Below are positions 1 through 9,132 of a stretch of DNA of 64,000 nucleotides, piece after piece. Position numbers and translations under genes: made by a program. The first letter of the stretch is position 1. Each line of letters opens with the position of its first letter. This stretch comes from Burkholderiales bacterium (GTDB lineage: Bacteria; Pseudomonadota; Gammaproteobacteria; Burkholderiales; Burkholderiaceae_D): the NCBI GenBank assembly GCA_016200895.1, contig JACQDX010000148.1, positions 1-64,000 on the forward strand. Direction: 5' to 3'. The notes beneath the pieces were generated by a model. It was given only the letters and a program-made list of their open reading frames with translations. It was not told the origin of the DNA and searched no databases.

Positions 1-138
1 GTCGTCAAGCGCCTCTGGGGATTTAACAAGGTGCGGTATCGGGGTTTGGCCAAGAATGCCACACGCGCATTTACTGCACTGGCCTTGGCGAATATTTATT
101 TATCGCGTCGGCATTTGTTGGCAGAGGTGCGTCCATAG
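1..138 (+). mobile_element. IS5-family transposase, 3' end only (truncated by window edge)
   Basis: The frame open from base 1 encodes the last 45 residues of a transposase and stops at a TAG (136-138). The stretch with VRYRGLAKNATRAF followed by ALANIYLSRRHLL is the conserved C-terminal end of IS5-family DDE transposases, which move the element by cut-and-paste. The rest of the gene lies outside the window, so completeness cannot be judged. About 20 bases after the stop a hairpin (CCCCATCA at 160-167 with TGATGGGG at 174-181) may end its transcription. It marks the left edge of what looks like an acquired block. Confidence 0.85.
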
Positions 139-339
139 TAGATGAAAAGTGAGCAAAAGCCCCATCAATGGCCTGATGGGGGGGGCGAAAAATAGCTTAA
201 AAGCCGCTTTTTATCAATTGAATGTGCTACTTGACGTTTCGTGCACCGAAAATTGATGCTTATTCAGCGTAACCTTAACTGTTCGATATGCTTGTTTTTC
301 ATTCTTTCTTTCCCCTCAGTACTGCTTTAGATTTGCTCA

Positions 340-561
340 TCATCTGGCTTGCAATCGGCCATCGCATCGTTTTCGACATGTTTTACCTTTACCATTCTTC
401 CACGTGGAGTCCGAATCAGTAGTTTCCTGCGTGATAAATTCGAGGGAGCGCTTGTAGTAGCGAGCAAGACCTGCGACGGCACCAATGTAGGCTTCTTGCG
501 TGCGCGGTGCCAGGCCACGCAACACCATGTCGGATTGCATTTGTTTGCGTAGTGGACACAT
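340..561 (-). pseudogene. Tyrosine recombinase/integrase fragment (core-binding domain only)
   Basis: The N-terminal half of this 73-codon frame reads as the SAM-like core-binding domain of the short tyrosine recombinases often found beside transposons (key words MVLRGLAPRTQEAYIGAV and LARYYKRS). After about residue 45 the similarity stops, and the tail is basic, low-quality sequence reaching an early stop. The catalytic domain with its R-H-R-Y residues is missing. I read it as a decayed integrase. It lies between the IS5 end and an unrelated gene, which fits a mobile-element scar. The 139-339 stretch between them shows no gene. Confidence 0.7.
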
Positions 562-617
562 TACAGTTTCCTCTCCAGAAACTCGCCGCGCCTCACCCCA
601 CCGCGTAGCGGTTTAGT

Positions 618-1451
618 TCAACGTGATAGCTCAGCGGATGCCGGAGGCAATCCGCTGGAGCACCCAGTTATACCCACACTGGCGACCGCACTGTCCGCTT
701 CCACGATCGAATCGTTGAAGGTCCAGCGGGGAACCGTACGGATGTTGCCGAGATCGGCAAAGGCATCTGGCGGATCGACATCGTTCGAGTCAACCCGCAG
801 TGCAGCCGCGAACTCCTTCCCGAAGCCGTCAAAGCCATTGGGGTCCAATTCGCACAGATGAATCTGATTCCAGTCAATCGTCATCTCCGGGGTGCGGTAG
901 AGGATCACTGCAGTTTCCATTGCTCTAAACGTCCCGAACCTGTTCTCCTGGACAAGTCTCTTCGCCGCAACACCGCAATAATCTCGCATTACGTTTCTGT
1001 ATTTGCGAAGGTGTTTCGGCTGTACCTCGATGTATTCGAGGGATACCTGTCGCTCGGGCCGATCTGCGGACCCCCGCCAATCGCGAGGCAGAATAAAGGA
1101 TGATGGCGTGGTCAGCAGAATCTCGGCGCGCAGAAGGTGTACTCCTCTCGGTTGCTGATTGAACACTAGTTCTAGGATAACGTCAGCAGGAACTATGTCG
1201 CGAAAGTAGCTCAGTTCGACGTGGCTCCACACTGGCGCATCCGCCGCGTTCTGAAAGATTGTGCGATGACGATACAGCGACTGTCCGAGACATTGATCTC
1301 CGAAACGTGACCAGTTAACGGCACCATCTCTGAGCGTAGTTTCCGCGCCTGTGTCTCTTGCCTGAATTGTTCGCGCAAGTACCACAAGCCGATCACCGAG
1401 CTCAATCTGAGTCAGATGTGAATCGAGCGAAGGACGGGCTTCTTCAAGCAT
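618..1451 (-). CDS. Hypothetical protein, 277 aa, unrecognised family
   Basis: I do not recognise this protein. The start is supported by a good ribosome-binding site (GGGAG five bases before the ATG at 1451). There is no signal peptide or membrane segment. The middle (about residues 130-225) has the rhythm of a small alpha/beta ferredoxin-like fold, with VSLEYIEVQPKHLRKYRNVM early and a conserved-looking TIDWNQIHLCELDPNGFDGF later, vaguely like NIPSNAP/antibiotic-monooxygenase-type domains. That resemblance is only an impression. The gene stands alone between an integrase remnant and an efflux operon, so it is probably part of the acquired block. Confidence 0.6.
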   Translation of the reverse strand: MLEEARPSLDSHLTQIELGDRLVVLARTIQARDTGAETTLRDGAVNWSRFGDQCLGQSLYRHRTIFQNAADAPVWSHVELSYFRDIVPADVILELVFNQQPRGVHLLRAEILLTTPSSFILPRDWRGSADRPERQVSLEYIEVQPKHLRKYRNVMRDYCGVAAKRLVQENRFGTFRAMETAVILYRTPEMTIDWNQIHLCELDPNGFDGFGKEFAAALRVDSNDVDPPDAFADLGNIRTVPRWTFNDSIVEADSAVASVGITGCSSGLPPASAELSR

Positions 1452-1805
1452 CAGTACTCCCTTGAAAGGTATAACGAATAGCGTTTATCCGCCGCTCCGG
1501 ACACGCAGAAATAAGATCCGCGAAATGTCAGCGGCGAATAGGTTTGCCCAGTATGAAGTTGAGATGCACAACGTGTCCGCACGCAAATGTGTCATCGTTA
1601 AGAGAATCAGGATATCTTACAGTAAAGGATTGGTTTCGTGTTTTCTCAGTGACTTAACTCGTTATAGACCGGTATCATCATTACGAGTCCTCCATACGCA
1701 GGATTTAGGAGTATCAAATTAATGCTTCTAACAAGAGCAATGGTAAGAATTACTTTGAATAAAGCTTCACATGCCTTCCTTCATATCCGCTGGCGTGTAC
1801 CGGGG
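1452..1805. other. Intergenic stretch, no gene seen
   Basis: About 350 bases between the unknown gene and the efflux channel gene. An 86-codon frame on the plus strand (1462-1722) has no recognisable protein character and no convincing ribosome-binding site. No clear hairpin terminator or repeat was found. Confidence 0.5.
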
Positions 1806-3266
1806 CTATTTAATTGCTACCGCTTCGGATTGACCGGGTTGCCAACCGCCGCCTAATGCCTTGAATGCCGCGACTGCTGCGCGGGCTGATTCGGTTTGTG
1901 CTTGCGCTTGCATATCGGTGGCGCGTAGCAAGTTTTCGTCGGCTTGCAGGACTTCGATCAGGCTGACGACCCCTTTCTGGTATGCCGCAAACGAGGCACC
2001 TCTCGCCCGACTAAGTGAGCCCACACCCTGAGTGAGTATGTCAGCCTGTTCCTCACGCTTGAGCAGGGCCGAGAACGCGTTCTCTACCTCTTCGGTTGCT
2101 CGCAGCACGGCGAGCCGATAAGCCGCTAGCGCTTCGGCTTCCTGCCCTTTGGCCAGATCAATCTGTGCGTTGATGCGGCCAAAGTCGAACAGACGCCAGC
2201 GAAGACCCAACACACCTGCTGCCTGGCTTGCACCACTGGTGAACAGGTTGCCTCCAGACACCGATGTCGCGCTGCCGATCAGTCCGCTAAAGGAAAGCTT
2301 GGGATAGTACTCGGCAATCGCCATGCCGATACGGGCGTTCGATGCAGCCAGGCGGCGTTCTGCCACGATCAGATCGGGCCGGCGCCTGAGCAAATCACCT
2401 GGCGAACCGCTTGATGCGATTTGCGGGGCGGCCGGAATAGCACCGGTATGAGCGAGTTCCATCCGGTAGGTGCCGGGTGGTTTGCCTAATATAACATCCA
2501 GCGCATTCATGGCCGTATCCAACCCTGTTTCGAGGATCGGCACCGATGCCCGTACCTGGGCCAGCGCCCCTTCGGCCTGTCGCACTTGAAGTTCCGCCGT
2601 CAGCCCCTTGCCATACAGCAGATTGACGGTGGCGAGCAGGTCTTGTTGCGTCTGCACCTGTTTGCGAGCGATGTCAAGGCGGGCTTGCAGTCCGCGGATA
2701 CTGATATAGATGTCGGCGGTTTGTGCTGCCACCGCTAGTTGTGTTGCCGTGGCACCCGCTTCAGAAGCCTGATATTCAGCAAGTGCTGCTTCCCGACCAC
2801 GACGCATACTACCGAATACATCCAGTTCCCAGCTCGCACCGAGGTCGGCCTCATAGGCGTTGCCGTGGCGATCGAAATTGGGTTTTGAATTCATGATTTG
2901 TCCCAATGGCGTTTCAACCGATTGGTAGGCTCGCGCACCCTGGGCATTAATGTTGCCGGAAGGCAGCAGCGCTGCATTCGCGGCGCCAAGCCCTGCGCGC
3001 GTTTGAGCGACACGAGCGGACGCCTGGGCAAGATCCAGATTTTGCGCCAGCGCCAGTGTTACGTAGCGGGTCAGTTGTGGATCGCCAAAGGCTTCCCACC
3101 AGGCGATGAAGTCTGCGGTGGCTTTTGAATGCCGTTGCTCAATCGCGGTCTGACCTAAGTAGTGGTCTGGCATTGAGGGGGCAGGTTGATGGTAATCCGG
3201 CCCGACAGCGCAACCCGCTGCAAGACTGGTGGCGACGAACATCAAGAGAGAGCGTTTGATCGACAT
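1806..3266 (-). CDS. RND efflux outer-membrane channel lipoprotein (OprM/NodT family)
   Basis: This is the outer-membrane factor of a tripartite efflux system, forming the trimeric beta-barrel/alpha-tunnel duct. A lipoprotein signal (SLAAGCAVGPDY, lipidated Cys) is followed by two repeated coiled TolC-like halves, with the typical GDLLRRRPDLIVAERRLAASNARIGMA block in the middle and a final KALGGGW. A longer frame begins at ATG 3272, but GGAAG (3273-3277 on the complement) touches that ATG and sits six bases before the ATG at 3266, so 3266 is preferred. The length (486 aa) is normal. It is divergent from the TetR gene and completes the pump encoded at 4109-8283. A GTGAC-N14-GTCAC operator lies in the shared upstream region. 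Confidence 0.93.
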   Translation of the reverse strand: MSIKRSLLMFVATSLAAGCAVGPDYHQPAPSMPDHYLGQTAIEQRHSKATADFIAWWEAFGDPQLTRYVTLALAQNLDLAQASARVAQTRAGLGAANAALLPSGNINAQGARAYQSVETPLGQIMNSKPNFDRHGNAYEADLGASWELDVFGSMRRGREAALAEYQASEAGATATQLAVAAQTADIYISIRGLQARLDIARKQVQTQQDLLATVNLLYGKGLTAELQVRQAEGALAQVRASVPILETGLDTAMNALDVILGKPPGTYRMELAHTGAIPAAPQIASSGSPGDLLRRRPDLIVAERRLAASNARIGMAIAEYYPKLSFSGLIGSATSVSGGNLFTSGASQAAGVLGLRWRLFDFGRINAQIDLAKGQEAEALAAYRLAVLRATEEVENAFSALLKREEQADILTQGVGSLSRARGASFAAYQKGVVSLIEVLQADENLLRATDMQAQAQTESARAAVAAFKALGGGWQPGQSEAVAIK

Positions 3267-3304
3267 GGGCATCTTCCGTGAAGTGAAAAAGGGTAAAGTA
3301 TTTA

Positions 3305-3328
3305 GTGACTATATCATGAAATGGTCAC
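3305..3328. promoter_or_regulatory. Probable TetR operator (GTGAC-N14-GTCAC) in the divergent region
   Basis: GTGAC (3305-3309) and GTCAC (3324-3328) form an inverted repeat with a 14-base centre, between the divergent channel and TetR genes. The same arms and the same spacing recur at 4041-4064 before the adaptor gene. The repetition at both outward-facing promoters strongly suggests the binding site of the adjacent TetR repressor. Confidence 0.7.
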
Positions 3329-3367
3329 ATGTTGTGCAAATCAAATTTAAGGGGTAAGCTATCTGGC

Positions 3368-4024
3368 ATGAGCAAAACAACCACCACAACCACCACAACC
3401 ACCACAACCAGCACGGCGGCCACGCATCCAGGCACAGCCCGGGGTCCGGTCGATCACGAAGTGCGGAATCAGATCATCGTCGCCGCTACCGGGCACTTTC
3501 GCCTGTATGGATACGAAAAGACCACCGTCTCTGACCTTGCCAAGGCCATCGGTTTTTCCAAAGCCTATATATATAAGTTCTTCGAGTCCAAGCAGGCCAT
3601 TGGCGAACTGATTTGCGCAAATTGTCTGCGCGAGATTGAAGCAGATGTCAGAACTGCTGTTGACGGGGTCAAGCATCCACCAGAGAAATTCCGGCGCATG
3701 TTCAAGGCTATCGTCGAGTCCAGCCTTCGCCTGTTTTTTGAAGACCGCAAGCTGTATGACATTGCAGCCTCAGCTGCTACCGAACATTGGGAGGCAGTAC
3801 GTACCTATGAGGAGCGCATCAAGCTCCTGCTGCAAGACATCCTGCGTCAGGGGCGCGAGACCGAAGAGTTTGAACGCAAGACCCCGCTCGATGAGACGGC
3901 GGCGGCGATTTACCTGGTCATTCGCCCCTATCTCAATCCGCTGATCTTGCAGTACAGCCTGAATTCCACTGATGAGGCACCAGCTCAGTTGTCCAGCCTG
4001 GTGTTGCGCAGCCTTTCGCCATAA
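3368..4024 (+). CDS. TetR/AcrR-family transcriptional repressor of the RND efflux genes
   Basis: The protein has 218 aa. The N-terminal helix-turn-helix (residues about 40-75) shows the family core: a YGYEKTTVSDLAKAIG helix followed by SKAYIYKFFESKQ. The C-terminal half is the ligand-binding and dimer domain. The start at 3368 is preferred over an in-frame ATG at 3329 because AAGGGG (3349-3354) precedes it and the extra residues look non-coding. The N-terminus has a curious threonine run from a nine-base repeat. By position it should repress both the channel gene and the adaptor/pump operon through the paired operators at 3305-3328 and 4041-4064. Confidence 0.9.
   Translation: MSKTTTTTTTTTTTSTAATHPGTARGPVDHEVRNQIIVAATGHFRLYGYEKTTVSDLAKAIGFSKAYIYKFFESKQAIGELICANCLREIEADVRTAVDGVKHPPEKFRRMFKAIVESSLRLFFEDRKLYDIAASAATEHWEAVRTYEERIKLLLQDILRQGRETEEFERKTPLDETAAAIYLVIRPYLNPLILQYSLNSTDEAPAQLSSLVLRSLSP
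3377..3409 (+). repeat. Nine-base tandem repeat (ACAACCACC) encoding a poly-Thr run
   Basis: Three full copies of ACAACCACC plus a partial fourth follow the third codon of the TetR gene. The unit is a multiple of three, so slippage would change the length of the threonine tail ahead of the helix-turn-helix without shifting the frame. Confidence 0.9.
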
Positions 4025-4040
4025 ATACGAAAAACTTGAA

Positions 4041-4076
4041 GTGACTGTTGACAATATTAGTCACTAGTCCCAAAAT
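4041..4076 (+). promoter_or_regulatory. Promoter of the adaptor/pump operon with embedded TetR operator
   Basis: A perfect -35 TTGACA (4048-4053) is followed after 17 bases by CAAAAT (4071-4076, four of six -10 matches). The inverted repeat GTGAC (4041-4045) / GTCAC (4060-4064) straddles the -35 box and spacer, an arrangement that lets a bound repressor exclude RNA polymerase. It has the same arms and spacing as the site at 3305-3328. Confidence 0.75.
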
Positions 4077-4108
4077 AGGAGTCCTGTTCAGTTCTATATG
4101 GGATTCCT

Positions 4109-5218
4109 ATGTTCCGTCGCCTCGCTTTTTCTGCTGTCATCTCTTCGTTGCCGTTTGCGCTAGTCGCTTGTGGCGCAAAACCGCAATCTGATCCACGTAC
4201 CGAAGTGCCGTTGGTACGTGCGGCTACCGTTCAGAGTGCAGTCGCTGCATCACGTACTTTCACCGGTACGGTAGCCGCCCGGGTACAAAGCGATCTTGGT
4301 TTCCGGGTTTCTGGCAAAGTGCTGGAGCGCCTTGTGGATACTGGGCAAACTGTCAAGCGCGGGCAGGTGCTCATGCGGATCGACCCTGTTGATCTGAAGT
4401 TGGCAGCCCATGCACAGCAAGAGACTGTGGCCGCCGCAAGGGCACGGGCGCAGCAAACGGCGGAGGATGAAGCCCGCTACCGCGACCTACGCGGAACCGG
4501 TGCGATTTCGACATCAGCCTACGACCAGATCAAGGCTGCGGCAGATGCCGCGAAAGCCCAGCTTAACGCGACCGAAGCCCAGGCAGAAGTTGCGCGCAAC
4601 GCCAGCCACTATGCAGAATTGTTGGCCGATGCTGATGGCGTCGTCATGGAAACGCTGGTTGAACCCGGGCAGGTCGTCAGCGCTGGCCAGATCGTTGTGC
4701 GTGTTGCGCGTGCCGGACATCGCGAAGCAGTCATCCAGTTACCGGAAACCTTGCGCCCTGCCATCGGTTCAGTTGGTCAGGCCACACTCTTTGGTAAAGA
4801 GGACCTTATTGTTCCGGCCAAACTAAGACAACTCTCAGATACGGCAGACCGGCTAACCCGCACCTTTGAAGCGCGGTATGTGCTCGATGGTGAGCTATCC
4901 AATGCCCCATTGGGCGCTACTGTCACCATTCAGATTGCGGGCGGGCTTGCCGTTGCGCAGGACAGCCTACGGGTACCTATTGCTTCCCTGTTTGATGCAG
5001 GCAAGGGGCCAGGAGTCTGGGTGCTCGAAGGTGAGCCGGCAAAGGTTGCCTGGCGTGCCGTCAAGGTCCAGCGTCTGGATGACGATGGCGGCTATATCAC
5101 CGGACAACTCAGGCAAGGTGACCGGATTGTCGCACTTGGCACGCATTTGCTGCGCGAAGGTGAGCAAGTGCGGGTGACCAGCCAGGCCGCTGTCACAACG
5201 CCGGGAGTGACACCATGA
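4109..5218 (+). CDS. RND efflux periplasmic adaptor (membrane fusion lipoprotein)
   Basis: This protein joins the inner-membrane pump to the outer-membrane channel. It has 369 aa with a lipoprotein signal (ALVACGAKPQ), a lipoyl/biotinyl half-motif (GFRVSGKVLERLVDTGQTVKRGQVLMRIDP, about residues 66-95), an alpha-helical hairpin rich in Ala and Gln, the second lipoyl half (ADGVVMETLVEPGQVVSAGQ), then beta-barrel and membrane-proximal domains. The last four bases overlap the pump start (ATGA at 5215-5218), so the two are translationally coupled. Regulation is by the TetR-controlled promoter just upstream. Confidence 0.93.
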   Translation: MFRRLAFSAVISSLPFALVACGAKPQSDPRTEVPLVRAATVQSAVAASRTFTGTVAARVQSDLGFRVSGKVLERLVDTGQTVKRGQVLMRIDPVDLKLAAHAQQETVAAARARAQQTAEDEARYRDLRGTGAISTSAYDQIKAAADAAKAQLNATEAQAEVARNASHYAELLADADGVVMETLVEPGQVVSAGQIVVRVARAGHREAVIQLPETLRPAIGSVGQATLFGKEDLIVPAKLRQLSDTADRLTRTFEARYVLDGELSNAPLGATVTIQIAGGLAVAQDSLRVPIASLFDAGKGPGVWVLEGEPAKVAWRAVKVQRLDDDGGYITGQLRQGDRIVALGTHLLREGEQVRVTSQAAVTTPGVTP

Positions 5219-8200
5219 GCGAAGGTCGTTTCAACCTGTCGGCGATCGCCGTGCGCGAGCGATCCATCACGCTGTTCCTGATCTTCTTGATCTCGGCTGC
5301 AGGCATTCTCGCGTTCTTCAAGCTCGGACGCGCGGAAGACCCGCCGTTTACGATCAAGCAGATGACCGTCGTCACCGCGTGGCCGGGAGCAACGGCCAGG
5401 GAAATGCAGGATCAGGTGGCTGAGCCACTGGAAAAACGCATGCAAGAGTTGCGGTGGTATGACCGCACGGAAACCTACACACGTCCCGGTCTGGCGTTCA
5501 CCATGGTTTCCCTGCTTGACAAGACGCCGCCTTCGGAGGTTCGGGAGGAGTTTTATCAGGCCCGTAAGAAGCTTGGAGACGAGGCCAGGAAGCTGCCTGC
5601 CGGCGTTATCGGACCGATAGTCAACGACGAGTATGCCGACGTGACGTTTGCGCTCCTTGCCCTAAAGGCCAAGGGTGAACAGCAACGCCTGCTGGTGCGC
5701 GATGCAGAAGCGCTGCGCCAGCAACTGCTGCACGTTGCGGGCGTGAAGAAGGTCAACATCATAGGGGAGCAACCCGAACGCATCTTCGTCTCTTTCTCCC
5801 ACGACCGCTTGGCCACGTTAGGCGTCACGCCGCAGGACATCTTCGCCGCGCTCAACAGCCAAAACGTGTTGACCCCCGCCGGTTCCATCGAGACCAAGGG
5901 GCCACAGGTTTTCCTTCGCGTCGATGGTGCGTTCGACAATCTGGACAAGATCCGACAGACTCCGGTTGCCGCGCAGGGGCGAACGCTGAAGTTGTCGGAT
6001 GTGGCGACCGTCGAGCGCGGCTATGAAGACCCATCCACCTTCCAGGTCCGCAACAACGGTGAACCGGCACTGCTGCTGGGCGTCGTGATGCGCGACGACT
6101 GGAACGGGCTCGACCTCGGCAAGGCGCTTGAGGCGGAAATCACCAAAATCAATGGAAGCCTTCCGCTGGGAATGTCCCTGACGAAGGTGACCGATCAGGC
6201 CGTCAACATCAGCTCGGCAGTGAACGAGTTCATGGTCAAGTTTTTCGTTGCCTTGCTCGTCGTGCTGGTGGTCTGCTTCATCAGCATGGGGTGGCGCGTC
6301 GGCATCGTGGTCGCAGCGGCTGTACCGCTGACCTTGGCTGCCGTGTTCGTCATCATGGCGGCCACCGGCAAGAACTTTGACCGCATCACGCTTGGTTCGC
6401 TGATTTTGGCGCTGGGCCTGCTGGTGGACGATGCCATCATCGCCATCGAAATGATGGTGGTGAAGATGGAGGAAGGGTATAGTCGTGTTGCTGCGTCTGC
6501 CTATGCCTGGAGCCACACAGCGGCCCCCATGCTGTCCGGCACGCTGGTTACCGCCATCGGTTTCATGCCCAATGGATTCTCGCGTTCCACGGCAGGCGAA
6601 TACACCAGCAATATGTTCTGGATCGTCGGCATCGCCCTGATCGCGTCCTGGGTGGTGGCAGTTGCATTTACACCCTATCTGGGTGTGAAGATGCTGCCGG
6701 ACATCAAGAAGGTCGAGGGTGGGCATGAAGCCATCTACAATACGCGCTACTACAACCGCTTCCGGCAAGTGCTGGGGCGCGTCATTGCCCGTAAGTGGCT
6801 GGTGGCAGGAGCAGTCGTCGGGACGTTTGTGCTGGCCATTGCTGGCATGGGGCTGGTCAAGAAGCAGTTCTTCCCGACATCCGACCGACCAGAAGTGCTG
6901 GTTGAAGTACAGATGCCGTATGGCACCTCCATTGCGCAAACCAGTGCCGCGACGGCAAAGGTCGAAGCCTGGCTTGCAAAGCAGAAGGAGGCCAGGATCG
7001 TGACATCCTACATCGGCCAGGGTGCTCCACGCTTCTTCCTGGCGATGTCGCCTGAATTGCCCGATCCGTCGTTCGCCAAGATCGTGGTGCTCACGGGCGA
7101 TGACAAGGAACGGGAAGCCCTTAAGTTCAGACTGCGCCAGGCGGCGGCTGACGGGTTGGCACCCGAGGCACGGGTGCGCGTTACCCAGATTGTGTTTGGC
7201 CCCCCTTCGCCATTTCCCGTGGCCTACCGCGTCATGGGGCCGGACCCGGACAAGCTCCGCGCGATCTCCGCGCAAGTCGAGGGCATCATGCACGCAAGTC
7301 CAATGCTGCGCACCGTCAACACGGACTGGGGCCCGCGTGTACCTGCCTTGCACTTCACGCTCGACCAGGACCGGCTTCAGGGTGTTGGACTGACCTCTGG
7401 TTCAGTTGCCTTGCAGTTGCAATTCCTGTTGAACGGGGTACCGCTGACGGAAGTGCGCGAGGATATCCGCTCAGTGCAGGTGGTTGGCCGTGCGGCTGGC
7501 AATATCCGTCTCGACCCCGCGAAGATCGCAGGCTTTACGCTGGTTGGCTCGGCAGGGCAGCGTATCCCGCTGTCTCAGGTAGGTGCCGTCAATGTGCGTA
7601 TGGAAGATCCCATTCTGCGGCGTCGTGACCGTACCCCGACCATCACGGTCCGTGGCGACATTGCCGAAGAGCTGCAACCGCCGGATGTTTCCACCGCCAT
7701 CATGAAGCAGTTGCAGCCTGTCATTGACCAGCTTCCTGTGGGCTACCGGATTGAACAGGCTGGCTCGATCGAAGAATCCGGCAAGGCTTCTACGGCGATG
7801 CTACCGCTGTTCCCGATCATGATTGCGCTCACGCTGCTCATCATCATCTTGCAGGTCCGCACGATCTCCGGGATGGTCATGGTGTTCCTGACCAGTCCAC
7901 TAGGACTGATCGGCGTGGTGCCGATGCTGCTTTTGTTCCAGCAACCATTCGGCATCAATGCGCTGGTTGGCCTGATAGCGCTGTCAGGCATCCTCATGCG
8001 CAACACGCTGATATTGATCGGGCAGATTCGTGAAAACGAAGAGGCCGGGCTGGACCCATTCCGTGCGGTTGTCGAAGCCACCGTGCAGCGTGCCCGACCT
8101 GTGGTCCTGACGGCATTGGCAGCGATCCTGGCCTTTATTCCACTGACCCATTCGGTATTCTGGGGGACGCTTGCCTACACGCTGATTGGCGGCACATTTG

Positions 8201-8283
8201 CAGGAACAATTCTGACCCTGGTGTTCTTGCCAGCGATGTATTCCATCTGGTTCAAGATCAGGCCAAGCCCATCGCAAAGCTGA
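5215..8283 (+). CDS. RND efflux pump, inner-membrane permease (AcrB-like, HAE1 group)
   Basis: This is a proton-driven drug/hydrophobe exporter of 1,022 aa, the usual length. The N-terminus FNLSAIAVRERSITLFLI leads into the first transmembrane helix. Two porter halves follow, each with six helices, and the proton-relay helix carries GLLVDDAIIAIEMM with the paired aspartates. The GALGxIAL-type repeat end ALVGLIALSGILMRNTLIL marks the second half. High GC at third positions leaves long antisense open frames here, which I treat as artefacts. The gene overlaps the adaptor gene by four bases. The substrate cannot be told from sequence. Confidence 0.95.
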   Translation: MSEGRFNLSAIAVRERSITLFLIFLISAAGILAFFKLGRAEDPPFTIKQMTVVTAWPGATAREMQDQVAEPLEKRMQELRWYDRTETYTRPGLAFTMVSLLDKTPPSEVREEFYQARKKLGDEARKLPAGVIGPIVNDEYADVTFALLALKAKGEQQRLLVRDAEALRQQLLHVAGVKKVNIIGEQPERIFVSFSHDRLATLGVTPQDIFAALNSQNVLTPAGSIETKGPQVFLRVDGAFDNLDKIRQTPVAAQGRTLKLSDVATVERGYEDPSTFQVRNNGEPALLLGVVMRDDWNGLDLGKALEAEITKINGSLPLGMSLTKVTDQAVNISSAVNEFMVKFFVALLVVLVVCFISMGWRVGIVVAAAVPLTLAAVFVIMAATGKNFDRITLGSLILALGLLVDDAIIAIEMMVVKMEEGYSRVAASAYAWSHTAAPMLSGTLVTAIGFMPNGFSRSTAGEYTSNMFWIVGIALIASWVVAVAFTPYLGVKMLPDIKKVEGGHEAIYNTRYYNRFRQVLGRVIARKWLVAGAVVGTFVLAIAGMGLVKKQFFPTSDRPEVLVEVQMPYGTSIAQTSAATAKVEAWLAKQKEARIVTSYIGQGAPRFFLAMSPELPDPSFAKIVVLTGDDKEREALKFRLRQAAADGLAPEARVRVTQIVFGPPSPFPVAYRVMGPDPDKLRAISAQVEGIMHASPMLRTVNTDWGPRVPALHFTLDQDRLQGVGLTSGSVALQLQFLLNGVPLTEVREDIRSVQVVGRAAGNIRLDPAKIAGFTLVGSAGQRIPLSQVGAVNVRMEDPILRRRDRTPTITVRGDIAEELQPPDVSTAIMKQLQPVIDQLPVGYRIEQAGSIEESGKASTAMLPLFPIMIALTLLIIILQVRTISGMVMVFLTSPLGLIGVVPMLLLFQQPFGINALVGLIALSGILMRNTLILIGQIRENEEAGLDPFRAVVEATVQRARPVVLTALAAILAFIPLTHSVFWGTLAYTLIGGTFAGTILTLVFLPAMYSIWFKIRPSPSQS

Positions 8284-8325
8284 TTTTCTGCCCGTCCTCA
8301 TTCACTTATATAAAAAGGAACTGCT

Positions 8326-9132
8326 ATGTCGAATTCTAAAGTTGTCGTTGTTACAGGCGTGTCATCAGGCATTGGGCGTGTCACTGCGGAGAAATTTACC
8401 AGGCTCGGTTGCCTGGTATTTGGCACCGTACGCAATACTGCAAAAGCACAGTCAATACCCGGTGTTGTGCTGATTGAAATGGATATCCGAGACGAAGCCT
8501 CAGTTCAACATGGAATCCAGACCATCATCGATCAGGCCGGGCGCATTGACGTGCTTGTCAATAGTGCTGGCGTGACCCTGCTCGGCTCGACGGAGGAAAC
8601 TTCGATTGCCGAGGCACAGTCGCTATTCGATACCAACGTTTTTGGCATCTTGCGCACAACACAAGCGGTACTGCCGCACATGCGTGCGCAACGCTCAGGA
8701 AGAATCGTCAACATCAGCTCCGTGCTGGGTTTTCTTCCGGCTCCGTACATGGGGCTCTATTCAGCATCCAAGCATGCCGTTGAGGGGATGTCTGAGACTC
8801 TGGATCATGAGGTCCGCAAGTTCGGAATCCGCGTGGTGCTGGTCGAGCCTTCTTTCACCAGGACCAGCCTGGACCTTAATGCACCCCATGCCGCTTCCAA
8901 AATTTCAGTTTATGACGATGAGCGCGACGAAGTGCTCCGCGCAATTGAAAAAAATGTCCAAGGCGCTCCTGAGCCAGATGGAGTCGCGGCCACGATTGTC
9001 GATGCTGCTTTAGGTGCATGGAAAATGCGACGTACTCCAAAAGGCGAGGCATCTCTTCTGAGCAAATTGCGGCGTTTCATGCCTGCTGGCCCCGTCGACG
9101 CAAGTCTGAGGAAAACATTTGGGCTCGTCTGA
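8326..9132 (+). CDS. Short-chain dehydrogenase/reductase (SDR)
   Basis: This is an NAD(P)-dependent oxidoreductase of 268 aa with a classical SDR layout: the cofactor loop VTGVSSGIGRVTAEKF near residue 10, the NSAG motif, a catalytic Ser before GLYSASKHAVEG (YxxxK), and a C-terminal substrate lid. AAGGA precedes the start at the right distance. Only 42 bases separate it from the pump gene, so it is probably the last gene of the efflux operon and may modify or detoxify the same class of compound. The natural substrate is unknown. Confidence 0.9.
   Translation: MSNSKVVVVTGVSSGIGRVTAEKFTRLGCLVFGTVRNTAKAQSIPGVVLIEMDIRDEASVQHGIQTIIDQAGRIDVLVNSAGVTLLGSTEETSIAEAQSLFDTNVFGILRTTQAVLPHMRAQRSGRIVNISSVLGFLPAPYMGLYSASKHAVEGMSETLDHEVRKFGIRVVLVEPSFTRTSLDLNAPHAASKISVYDDERDEVLRAIEKNVQGAPEPDGVAATIVDAALGAWKMRRTPKGEASLLSKLRRFMPAGPVDASLRKTFGLV

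Noticed and set aside
1462..1722. 86-codon plus-strand frame in the gap upstream of the efflux genes
   Set aside because: No ribosome-binding site and no recognisable protein composition.
5818..7353. 511-codon open frame on the minus strand inside the RND pump gene
   Set aside because: It arises from GC-rich third positions of the pump gene, has no binding site or protein-like pattern and lies wholly within a clearly real gene.
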